Assembly (NCBI RefSeq): GCF_028389875.1
Contig: NC_084663.1
Span: 160,051,801-160,115,800 of the forward strand
Direction of reading: 5' to 3'
DNA: 64,000 nt
DNA from: Rhea pennata
Taxonomy: Eukaryota > Chordata > Aves > Rheiformes > Rheidae
The notes below the pieces were generated by a model. It searched no databases, was not told the DNA's origin, and saw only the letters and a list, made by a program, of their open reading frames with translations. The position numbers and the translations under genes were made by a program. This document shows positions 34,601 to 45,700 of the stretch, piece after piece. Within the stretch, counting starts at the first letter, position 1. Each line of letters begins with the position of its first letter.

Positions 34601-35642
34601 AGAGTCATGAACGTGAGGGCCGAGGTCCTTTGAGCCGAGTGACCCCACATAAAAACAGTTTGGAGAAATCCCGATTCAGCTGCAGGTCTACATCATAGGT
34701 CGGAGCAGCCTTCTTTAATATTTGAAGTGCTGACTGTAGATACTGCAGAGGGCAATAAATTGCAGTGCTTGTTTCTTTTGTTCCTACTAAGAATTCAGCC
34801 TGTTCGGCAGCCAGGTAATTATTAAGTGCACACTGTAGGAGAGGCCATCAGGTGGATTGCATAAACCACAGACCAGTATAACATACCATCAGCAGGGCTG
34901 GAAGAAGGATTTTATGTTTCCTCCAGAACTTTTTTTTTTTTTTTTCCACACTACCTATTAATAATTCTCTGTTTCTGCATTTTGGGTAGATTCGAACCGT
35001 AGCATTCAAAAAGTTGTGCAGCTTCCCAAAGCTCATGTTGGTCTCACTCATTAGCAGCTCTCCTCATGCTGAACTCATCTGCAGATTTCATACACTAATA
35101 AATAAAGCAAGATGTATGCATTGTTAAAATTCAGGCACCTCAGCACATGGTTTTGTATTCTTCAACATCTCCACAACTTTCCTATCCTTTGGCAGCGTGC
35201 AGAGGATGCCGGAAATCTCCCTGCTGCCAACTAATCACTGTGATTAGTGAACTGGGTTACAGATGTGCTGTTTAATGGGAGCTGCAGGTCAGTCGTCACC
35301 AGAAACTGGGTGTCAGCAGCCAAACTAGTGTTTTCTGTATCGGTTGGCAGCAGCAGCCAGAAGAAACCCTCTCCGTCTTCCTAGCTGCAAAGGAGGAAAA
35401 GAGGTAGAAAGTTGCCACCTCTCTAATACATGGTCCACTCACCTATTTTGAATAATGTTCTCCATCATGAAGGAATATGAGTGGCGTCAAAGGGACCGTT
35501 TGCAGAGTTAGTGTTGCAGTGTTCAATTCAGTTCCCACCGTTATGTCTGTGTCTATTCATACTTACGAGGGAAAGGGGGAAAAATTTCTTGATTTACTTA
35601 ATTTCTAACATTTCCCTTTCCCTGCTGCCCCTGCACAGCCCT
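31611..35642. other. SLC15A1: Intergenic, upstream of SLC15A1
   Basis: AT-rich with T/A homopolymers (33890-33941, 34231-34247, 34931-34946). It would include distal SLC15A1 regulatory DNA, but no specific site can be supported by eye. Confidence 0.6.
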
Positions 35643-36471
35643 TTTGCCACATCGCCAGCGGGGCAACCACCACCGCCGCCACCACTGCTGCTGCCACCAC
35701 GACCATCACCATCGCCACTGCCACTGTCACTACTGCTGCCACCCCCCCCACCACTGCCATCACCACCATCACCACCACCATGGCCACAGCTGCTACCACC
35801 ACCACTGCTGCCACTACCAGCATCGCCATCGCCACCACCACTGGCACTACCCCACCACCATTACTGCCATCCCCACCACCACTGCTACCACCACTGCTAC
35901 CATCCCCACCACCACTGCTGCCACCATCACCACCACTGCTACAACTGCTACCATCACCACTGCTGCCACTACTACCATTGCCATTGCCACTGCCAACGCC
36001 ACCACCATCACCACTACCACCACCACCATTATCACCACTGCCACCGCCACCACCACTGACACCACCACCGTTATCACCACTACCATCCCCACCACCACTG
36101 CCACCACCATCACCATCACCAATGGCACCAAAGCCACTGCCACCACCACCACCATTGCCACTGCAATTGCCACTGCCACCACTACCACTACTGCAGCCAC
36201 AACTGCTACCACCTGTGCCACCACTACTGCCATTGCCACCACCATCACCACCACTATCACTATTGCCATCACCACTGCCATCACCACTGCCATTGCCACT
36301 GCCATTGCCACCACTACTGCTGCCATGATTGCTACCACCACTACTGCCATTGCCACCACCATTGCCACTGCCACCACCACCACCACTCCCACCATCACCA
36401 CCACCATCAAAGTCACCACCACCACTGCCACCACTACCGCCGCCATCGCCACCACCACTGCCACAGCCCGC
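35643..36471. repeat. Imperfect (CCA/CTG/CCAT) trinucleotide tract, about 830 bp
   Basis: An almost uninterrupted run of CCA-, CTG-, CCG- and CAT-type triplets (accaccactgccaccacc and variants). The plus strand is strongly pyrimidine-biased at third positions with nearly no stops. It produces spurious 180-330-codon frames of Thr/Ala/His or Pro/Leu on the plus strand and Val/Ala/Met on the minus strand. The tract ends where the SLC15A1 CpG island starts. The G-rich strand (GGT repeats) could form two-layer G-quadruplexes. Confidence 0.93.
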
Positions 36472-36725
36472 GGTGCAGGTGCCCCCGCGTCCCCTCCTCT
36501 GCCCCCCGCGCCCCCGGGCGGGCTCGTCCCCGCCGCGGGCGCTGCCGCCTCCCTGCGCGCTCCGCTCCGCTCCGCTCCCGCCCGGCGCGGCCCGGCCCCG
36601 GGGGCGGCCCCGGCCCCGCCGAGCCGCCCTTAAAGCCCGGCCGCCGCGGGCCGTCGCCCTCCCTCCTTCCCGCTCTCGCCTCTCTCCCTGCGGCCCCAGC
36701 GCCCGGCCCGGACCGCGCCGGCCCC
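36472..36725 (+). promoter_or_regulatory. SLC15A1: SLC15A1 CpG-island promoter and 5' UTR
   Basis: Very GC/CpG-rich (cgcccccgggcgggctcgtc, cccgcccggcgcggcccgg) with a GC box ggggcgg at 36601-36607, a candidate Sp1 site. A TATA-like cttaaag sits at 36629-36635, followed by pyrimidine-rich sequence (ccctccctccttcccgctct) where initiation is plausible. No strong TATA box. PEPT1 promoters are known to depend on Sp1 and, in intestine, CDX2; a CDX2 site was not securely found here. Confidence 0.75.
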
Positions 36726-36729
36726 ATGG
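36726..36729 (+). CDS. SLC15A1: SLC15A1 exon 1, coding part (ATGG)
   Basis: The exon codes only ATG plus one base, ending at a good donor (atgg|gtaggt). Joining ATGG to exon 2 (32 nt) gives 12 codons, [12 protein letters not shown]. It enters exon 3 in phase 0 through its normal acceptor, giving PSLFGYPIS. Human PEPT1 also has a short N-terminus before FGYP. The start rests on phase logic and a C-rich context ending ccccATGG. Confidence 0.75.
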
Positions 36730-39700
36730 GTAGGTGCGGGGGGCGGCGGGGCCGGGGCCGGGGCCGGGGCCGGTGTCGGTGTCCGCGCCGTCCTGGCGCC
36801 GCTGCCGTCCCCGGGAGCCTTCCCCCGGGACGGGGCAGCGCCTTGACCCGCCCTGCGAGCCGAGCCCCGAAACGGGAAGGTTTAGACCTCATACCTGGCA
36901 GGACCTGCAGCTTGAAATCTTGGCGCGCGTTAAACGGGGCTCTTAATAAGCCTTTTTTTCCTTCTCCTAACACGGGAGGTTGCCCAAGGTTGAACCAGCC
37001 ACAGGGTTTTTAAAGGCAGTGAAAGGCTCCGGTAAGGGCAGAGCTCATACAGCTGGTTAATCCTCAAGATTTGGTTTCTCTCTCGGTCAGAAAGAGCGCG
37101 AACGACTTTTTTCTGCTGTTTCTCTTTCTCCATCGGGCTTAGCCAGCCCCTTAGTCCCGCAGAGTCCCAGTGCGTTGCTGCCCCTTCCCTCACGAGCCCC
37201 TTCCCTCAACCCCATCTCAGGAAACGCGGCGGGCACGGAAAGGAGCCAGCGCTGCGGCGGCCTCCCCGAGCAAGCCCGCGCCGCCGCCACACCGGGCAGC
37301 GGTGGTGAAGAGCCCGCGGAGGCCAGCAGCGCTGCCGCCCCGAGCTGGCAGCGGGCTCCAGTCCGTGGCAGCTCTGGGGAGCGAGGAAAACCTCACTCGG
37401 CTGCATCTGCTCGCAGAGCCTCGGTTTTGCTGTGCTATAGATTTACTTTGAGGCTTGCCGTGCCGGTGTCTTTCCGCAAGAGCGAGACCTGAAGCGGGGG
37501 CTCCTGGAGTCGCCTGTCCTGACTCCTACAGCATCCCTGTGTGGGCAACGTGAGGCTGCTCCGGGGAGAGGAGACAGCAGGCTTTGCTGAGCCGCAGGTC
37601 CCACGAATAGAGAGCAGGCTCGCGCTGGAGCAGGTGAACGTTCCCTTGTGTGCACATTCAGCCTGGCCACAGGCACGAAATATTTCAAACGGGTAAAGTT
37701 ACCGCAGCGGTTGTGCGGAGCCAGGTCGGTGCTCCTCTGCCTCGTGCAGCGACCGCAAGCTGCAGTAGTGGCAGTCTCGCTGGGCAGCCCCGCGCTGTAG
37801 CAAGCCGTGCTGGTGGGAGCCACCTGAGAAGGGCGGGAGCCATGCCCACCTTGGCACCTTCACCTTGGCGCTGACAGGCCGAGCAGGTGCGCGGACAGCG
37901 GGTGGACTCGTCCATCAATAACTCGTTTTGATTTAGGGCTCAGCTAGAACACTAAGTGGCTTCTGGTTTTGCACAGTTTAAAAGTATTGAAATTTCTTGA
38001 GGAAATACAGAGTGCATCAGGGTGCTTAGGGTTTTATTTTGAAAAATTTAAAGCTGTTTAGTATTTTGCAGTGAAGATGAATCAGTTTCGCAGTTCGTTT
38101 CAGGGCAGGGGAGGGAGTGGAGGGGAAGGAAAGGTACTGAGGATTGCCCAGAAGAAGGAATTATTTTGACATGCCACAAACAAAACCCATCATTTCAAGA
38201 GCTGCTTTTTATTCCTCATGGAAATTGATGCAAAATGCTGGGTCCTTTGTGCTTTTGGAAGTCTCCTAGCTTCAGCCGACCCTGAAGCTGCCTGACAGTG
38301 CAGCTGATTGGACAGGTTAGGTTCCCATGTTGAAATGTTGGCTTCAATATTAGGAGGCATTTCCTAACCCATGCTGAAAAAGAATAGTGGTATGAACTCA
38401 AAAGAGTCTAGAAATAAATATTTGTCCTTTAAAAATGCTGAAGTCAACACTCAACATCCTCCATTTGAAAAAAAAAATGACTCCAACATCCTCTCCACAA
38501 GATTTCTTGCGGAGGTGGTGCTTTCACTCTCTAGCAAGAAAAAAAACAGCCAGCTCTGGGTTCTTCAGTTTTCCAAGGCTTAGCTGACAGTCAGGAGTGA
38601 GATGCTCAGTGTGATGTTCTCTGTATGTGCTGGTTGATGTACAGCACCAAGTGGTAATAGCCAGCAGGACCCTGGTCCAGAATACAGAATTTCATCTCCA
38701 CGTTGGATGAAGGTGGTCTGGGACAGCAGGTTATTTTCTCAAGTCTTCTTCTCAAAGGGGAACATGCTGCATGTTGCTTGTGAGGTCAGAGGTGTGGTGC
38801 CCCAGATGTGTGCCCCAGATCCCCCCTCCAAGAAGGAGCTCCACTATGGTCCCATGGCTGGTGCCCAAAAGGCTGAGGGAAGAGGTAGCTGCAGCAAGTG
38901 ACTGAATGTACTGTGCTTTTCCCTCCTGCACACCCACCTGGATGGATAAAAACTACACTGTTACATTTTTTTGAAAGATGGAAGATAGGGGTCCTTATGG
39001 TGACTGAATTCACAGCTTCAAAGCAGATTTACTGCTCTTCAATTTCTGATGTATGGACAAATATAAACAGCTATCTAAAGTAGTTCTTATGGCTGATGCT
39101 ATGAAAAAAATGGCAGTGCGATGCATGTGTTCAGGAAATGCCAAAGATTGGAAATAATCAAGGAGCTGTTATGAAGATAGTCCCTACCACTAGTGCCTTG
39201 ATATGATAGAATCAGTACGGTTGGAAGGGACCTCTGGAGATCATCTAGTCCAACCCCCCTGCTCAGCAGGGTCACCTAGAGCATGTTAGACAGGGCTGCA
39301 TCCAGGCAGGCCTTGAAGATCTCCAGAGAAGGAGACTCCACAACCTCTCTGGGCAACCTGTGCCAGGGCTCCGTCACTCTCACAGGGAAGAAATTCCCCC
39401 TCACGGTCAGGCAGAACTTTCTGTGCTTCAATTTCTGCCCATTGCCTCTTGTCCTGTCACACGGGACAACTGAAAAGAGTTTGTCCTCATCCCCTTGACA
39501 CTCTCCCTTCAGGTATTTCAGGTACTATATCAGATATCCTCTGATACTGTTGCTGGCATGACTTGTATAAGGGACATTTCCAAAAACATTAACAATTCAG
39601 TTATGAGTATGTGGCCTGAAGTTGGAGTCTCAGCATTTTCTTTTTCTTTTTTTTTTAAGAAAACATATTTTTGAATTACTTCCCTGTATTTATTGTAAAG

Positions 39701-42700
39701 ATAGAGTTGTCCACCTCTGTAAAGAAAAAATGAGATTAATTCACTTTAAATTATTGCAAGTGACTTTATTCAGTATATTGTTGAACTAAAATACAGTGTT
39801 GCAGTCAGCTGTTTGTATCTATCGTGAACTATGGACTAAATAATACTGATACTGGCAAATCTGTTTTTTTTATAATGATCTGTTACGGACACACTTCATC
39901 GGCAAGCAAGGATTTCAAAGTTCATGTCTTGTACTTGGTCTTATCTTAAAGATAATGAACTTGCTCTTGTGGTTTTATAAGAACTGCTGACATCTGTCCT
40001 AGGGGCACCCAGCCTCGGTCTGAACGGGTGCAAACTCTCACGCGGCCCCTGGGTTTAGAGCCGCAAGCAGCTCCCTGCCCGCTCCGTGCTGGAGGAGCCC
40101 TCGCGTGCTTCCAGGGCTTCCTCGGCGCGATGCGAGCGTGCGCTAGCGCGGGTCGCGCAGCCGGGCCGTGTCCTGGTTGGACCTGAGCGGGGGACCGCTG
40201 AGATCTGGCACCCAGCCCTGCCCTCGCAGGGCACCTCCACAGCGCTGCCTGCTCTTGGCTCGTCTCCGAGGCAGCGTCCCAGGGACGGAGCCGAGACGGG
40301 ACGCCCTTAGTGATGAGTTTTGAACGATCTTAGAGGGATGTCGTGCTTTGTCTCGCAATATTCCTTTTCGCTCTTCCGTGGGAGTGTATGCGAGTCTACA
40401 TATAGCCTGAGAAACCAAATGAAGTCAAGCGATGTTTTTCTGCTAGTTCTCTTGCACCCTTAAGACTGAAAACTTACTTATCCTGAATATACATTTGGTT
40501 AACTGAACAATACTGCATTTGCATTTCATGATTTGCATTTTGAGTTGAGCTTTTTTAATGTTTTCTAGTGGTTATAAAGAAATGTTACTTAGCAGTTTCC
40601 ATTAACTTGTCTTTTTTTTTCTCTCTCTCTCAGTAACAAAAAGCAAGAATAATGGCAGATCAGCGGTAAGTTTTGTTTTGTTGTTATTATATTCTTTTTT
40701 TCCTGTTTTACAAAGCTATTGTCATTCTCTTTGGGGATCCTTAACTGTGTACAAAAGAATCCACTGCTTTTATTTCTCTCTCTCTATATATATATACAAG
40801 TAAGTGAGCTCACAAAAGATCTAAATCCCAACTAAGCATTAGTACACCAGACACCCTGACAAGATGCCTAAAGAGCCTTTGCTGGACAGGCAGATATCAG
40901 ACGTGAGGAGAAAATCCCTGGAGCAGGCCCTTCTGCTGCTGAGTTGCTGTCATCCACTGACTCTCCTTCAGGATTTTTTTTTTTTAACCTTTCCAGTTAG
41001 TGTTGTTCCTCTTCAATCTTTGAACTAGTGATGGTTGCTGTCTCAGCAATACTATCTCTGTTTGCAGTTTTGCCTTTCTTATCTTGCGAGGTTTTACTCC
41101 ATGGACTTTCCCACTGCTTTCTCACAGCTTAGTGGCTTCCTTGGCAGCCTGAGTCAAGGTTGCGCAGCTGCGTTGTATCAGACCTGGGCCTGGGATCCTC
41201 AGTGTGGGGGAACTTCACAGAGAGGATTAAAAATGTTGCTTTCAGGTTACCTCTTCAGTGGTGGCTCTAGTGCTTTTTCACCAGTATGGATCTCAACAGA
41301 AATGTTGTAGTCGATGCATGTACATGTATAATGCAACTGAGGATTAAGAGAATAATATAGTACAAAACAAGAACAGTATAGGTTATACATTGTCAAGACA
41401 TAGCCATGTATTTCCTTCTTGTTAGTATTATGTTGGAAAAATAATTAAAAAAAATGTCCCTTACCTTGTGGAAGTCCTTCTGGCTTTCTCCTACGCGCGC
41501 CTGTTTGTGTATGGCAGCACAAGCCTTCGCACGGCATAGTGCTCAGCCCCGGCTGTGACGCACGCATCTCTGCAAGCTTGGGGCAGCAAGTGAAAAATCC
41601 GCCGAGGGCCGCCGTGCTGCTCCGTGAGTGCAGGACATCTCTGGAACGCCCGAAAGCACTAGTGGCTTCAAACAAAAGCCCAGCCTCTATGGAAACTTGT
41701 TATGTCACTGGTTACAACACCTGGCACCCTGTTACACAACAAGCTGTTGTGTTGTGACAGCGTAAAACTAGGGAGGTTCGAGAACGCCAAGGAGGACAAA
41801 AAAGTTTTAGTGAGGCTTTGTTAAATTCTAGTGGAGATGGGTCCTACCATCCCTAGGCCAGGACTGCTCTGTCCCTGTTGCTGCACAGGTGGATGGACAA
41901 GGAGCAGGCTTTCTCCTGCTTCGGATGGGGACAGCCTCTCCTTCCCAGCTGAGTTACACCCATTTCCAGTGGCAGAAACCAGCTGTGCCGTGTGGGTTAC
42001 TGTTTCGAGGCCTGGCCCACGAGCAGCTGAAATCAAAACCTTTTAGTTATTTCTAATGGGTGCTGAGCTAAACCCTTCATGGTGCACCACAGTCTGTCTC
42101 CTGAGGAGTGGTGCCCAGATCCCTCTTTTGACATTTTCCTGCTATCCTGTTTCTTCCCACTGTTCCCAAACAGGACCTCTTTCCTTGTCTAATTTGCAGC
42201 ATGGTGGCACAAACGTTTGCATGGCATAATGATGGTGTATGAACAGGGCTGTCTGGCATTCATCTGTACAAGCTTCAGTCCACCAAAAGACAAGTCCAGG
42301 TCTAGGCTAGTCATCTAGAGTTCCTGGCACCTTCAGCTGAAGGAACAGGCACTTTCAGCAAGTGCTTATCTAATTTGGGATGCATGCATTTGAGCTTTCT
42401 TTGGAGATGTCTCTTTCTTCCCGGTAGAGGGTATGAGAAATCAAGGGCAACAAAATCCTATTTAGGCCTCTAACTTTCATTGCTCTAAAGCTAGATGGGT
42501 CCCACTTGGAGCTCCTCCTTGGCCAAAGTGAGATTCTTTCAGTGCAGCTCACCTACCAAAGCACAAATGAGACGCGTAGTGTATGTTTGATGCAGCTAAT
42601 AACCACGATTAGTGCTCTTCAGGCTGCTTCGTCCTCCTCATGCCTGAGTCAGACTAAGTCAGCAGCGCTCTGTCAGCACCACTGTCTTATTTTCATTTCT

Positions 42701-45700
42701 CCTGCAGTATTCACAAAAAGCTTACTGTAGCACACAGGTTGTCATACACCTAGACTTCTGGGTCATCTTTCCTTAGTGTCCTGTGGTAGTATGTCTTACT
42801 CATACATCCAGCAAAGAAATCAAGATATCCCTCAGCCGGTGTGCACTTGCACACTTGCTGTAGTAGATACACTTCAGAGACAGACCTGTGCCAAAGACCC
42901 TGGTTTTGCGAATACCCTGGATTAAATCTTGTCATTTTAATGATAGGCAAGCTCTCCTAGAAGCCCTTTAAATCTTGTCATTTTAGTGATAGGCAAGCCC
43001 TCCTAGAAGCCCTTTAAATCCACAGGTGAGCTAGTGGTGATGTCGTTCATTAAGACTCTGTCCAGAGTCTCTGCAGGTGATGTGAGCTTTCTGATTTATT
43101 CATGTCAGGCAGGGTTTCCCATACAAGGTCTCTTTCCTTTGGACTGGCGAAACTTTCTGAGGTATGGGTTGATCTGGTTCCTGAACCCTCACAACGTGAA
43201 GGAAAACAAGGCCATTTTTTTTCTTGTTCACATTTCTTTTAACTTTCATAATTGTTTTACTTCTGATATGTTTTAACCCCCCTCCAGACCAATCCATAAA
43301 ATATACGTTGCTTTTTTGTTACCTTTCATTTTCATATAGCTGATATACACACTTCTATTTAACCTAAAACACAAAAGCAATTAACATTTAAAAGTCTGCT
43401 TGACGTTCTGACACTATATCATGATGACTTCTGATTTCTCAAGTTCTTGTAAGACTGTGTAACTCCTAGTTGAAATAGTTTGCACTCTGATATCCAGATA
43501 AAACTATGCTTGTCTAGATTTTCCTTAGAACTTAAAGCAATTTGTATCTGTAAGTTTGCTTCTTTTACATAATGAAATATTTTGTGCTGCCTATATTTAA
43601 AAAAAGGTGTTGTAGGGATGACTAATCTTAACAGTTTAGGTGAGTCACTGAAGTGGATGTGAACTGGCATAGCTTCTGAGGCTTACTTAAAATTTTGGGT
43701 TTGCAACTTGCAAAATTAAACCCATAAAGGTAAACCATGGAAGATTATATTCAACTTTCATTCCTAATAACTTTGATAGAAATGTTATATTTTCAATCAT
43801 TTAGAAAAATGGGTGGTGAGAAATTGAACTTCCTATTTCACTAATTATGCAAAAATTGTAACTCATAAGTCCTTTCCTGGCTTTTTTACGATGGCAAGAG
43901 CCTTGCCATAACCTGCATTATGGAGACTGTTTGAATGCCTGTCACAACAGCAGAAGGCACAGTACATCCAGCAGTTAAAGCCTGGAAAGTTCGTGTTAGG
44001 AGTAAGAAGTCAGTTTTATCAGAGAGTCTGAAGAAACGGAGGATTCTCCATCTAAGAGTATTTGTCAGGATGGGGAACCTTCCTGAGGGACCTGTTTTAA
44101 TAAAACGCTTGCCTACCCTGGTCAGAGGTATCTAACAATAGCCCTGGACATCTAACCATGGTACATGGTGGGGGTTTGGGTGCGGGGATTTTTGTTTCTT
44201 TGTTTGTTGTTGTTATTCGGTAACATTGGCTTTTTGCATATTTTTGGATACCAGTAAAGATTACTCTACTGTTAGGGCCAATGTTCAAATGACCTGAAGG
44301 TCAAGCATAGTGTTGCTAAAGATCTCTTGCAAAAGGCGGTTGAGAAGTTCTGTAGGAACAAGGGGAAAACGCAAACTGGTTCTGGACTGAGGTGGATCAG
44401 CCTGGTTCCACAGCTCTCTGTGCAGTTTCCTAGCCGCTGAGTTACCCCCTCGCAACGTTTGTACTGAGCTTGCTCAAGCGGTGGGTCACATGTAGCAGTG
44501 TTATTTTACCTGTGTGTTTGTTGCATGGCCCTGTCTGAACTCCCGCTGTCACGCTTGCCTTCAGCCAAGCCTCTTTGGCTACCCCATCAGTATCTTCTTC
44601 ATCGTCATCAATGAGTTCTGCGAGCGGTTCTCCTACTATGGCATGCGAGGTATGTCCCACGTCTTGCCTCTCCTCTCACCTACCGTTGCTTACCCAGCTC
44701 CAGTTCTGCTTTCTAACCCGTGGTTTTGTCCTCCACCCTACAGCTGTGCTTGTCTTGTATTTCAAATACTTCCTGCATTGGGATGACAACCTGTCTACGG
44801 CCATCTACCACACGTTCGTTGCTCTGTGCTACTTGACGCCAATCCTTGGAGCACTCGTGGCAGACTCTTGGCTGGGAAAATTTAAGTGAGTGCTTACTCC
44901 AAAAACAACCCCCAAAACATGAAAGTTCAGTTGAACTCAGTGGTACTTGAACTGCTGCCGCAGGAAAGGATTTAGAACAACCACCTCAGAGCCGGTGCTG
45001 GCTACTTCAGAATCATCTGGGGGTTTTTTACCCCCTGCAAAGTTTGAGGTTTTAATTGATTCAGCCCAGAACTGAAACTTCACAAGTTAACAAGTATTAC
45101 AGCTCTGTTAATCAGCTAACTGCATGAGTCTGCTTTCCAGACATGTGGCGTGTTTTCCTCTCATCTAGATAAAATGGAGGCTGAACTGTAAGGAACGGAT
45201 GAGCTGTGAAAATGAATAGAAACTGGAGGTTATAATTACATTTGATAGCATCTTTACCCAGTGCAGGTGGTAAATTAATTGGTGAAATATTGTTTTATGT
45301 AGTATGAAGAGAGACTTTTAGAATATATTCTAAAATGTTCTGTAATTAATTTCAGTATTGATTTGACAGCTCAGTGGAAAGTTTTACTGAATTGCAGCTG
45401 TTTGTTTAAATGATGAATTCTGAATTGCTTTTGTGTGTGCTAGCTGCTCGGAAAAGTAATGCTGGATGAAGTGCTTTAAAATGTAACAAATTATTTCTAA
45501 TAGCCTGATCTTATTCTCCTTTACTGATGTTTTGCTTCTAATAGTATTTACTTTGCCATAAAAAGCACTATAAAAAGATTTTTATTGAAGGATATGAGTC
45601 AGGAGCGTTAGCTGGCTTGTCAAAGGTGTCTCAGAGATCAGAGATGAAGATGGCTCTGGAGTCGAGGTTGGCTGCAGGCTGCATGATCATCTCCCGCTGT

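Larger units (their letters stand above)
36730..40633 (+). other. SLC15A1: SLC15A1 intron 1
   Basis: Starts with four GGGGCC units (36748-36771). It stays GC/CpG-rich in patches to about 37900, carries a CR1 at 39206-39525 and a second CpG-rich patch at 40005-40310. The segment 37920-39200 has nothing recognisable. Confidence 0.8.

Noticed and set aside
35481..36733. Several long open frames (about 80-330 codons) rich in His/Thr/Ala, Pro/Leu or Val/Ala/Met
   Set aside because: They arise because the CCA/CTG-type triplet tract lacks stop codons in several frames on both strands. There is no domain, and the frames run on into the GC-rich promoter.
36726..37013. 95-codon open frame starting at the SLC15A1 ATG and reading straight on
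   Set aside because: It crosses a good donor (atgg|gtaggt) into GC-rich intron. The spliced version joins the transporter in frame.
44570..44649. Exon 3 acceptor at ccaag (MADQRLFGYP reading) as the main form
   Set aside because: The acceptor five bases upstream (cttgccttcag) has the better tract and fits the exon 1 ATG frame. The alternative is kept only as a finding.
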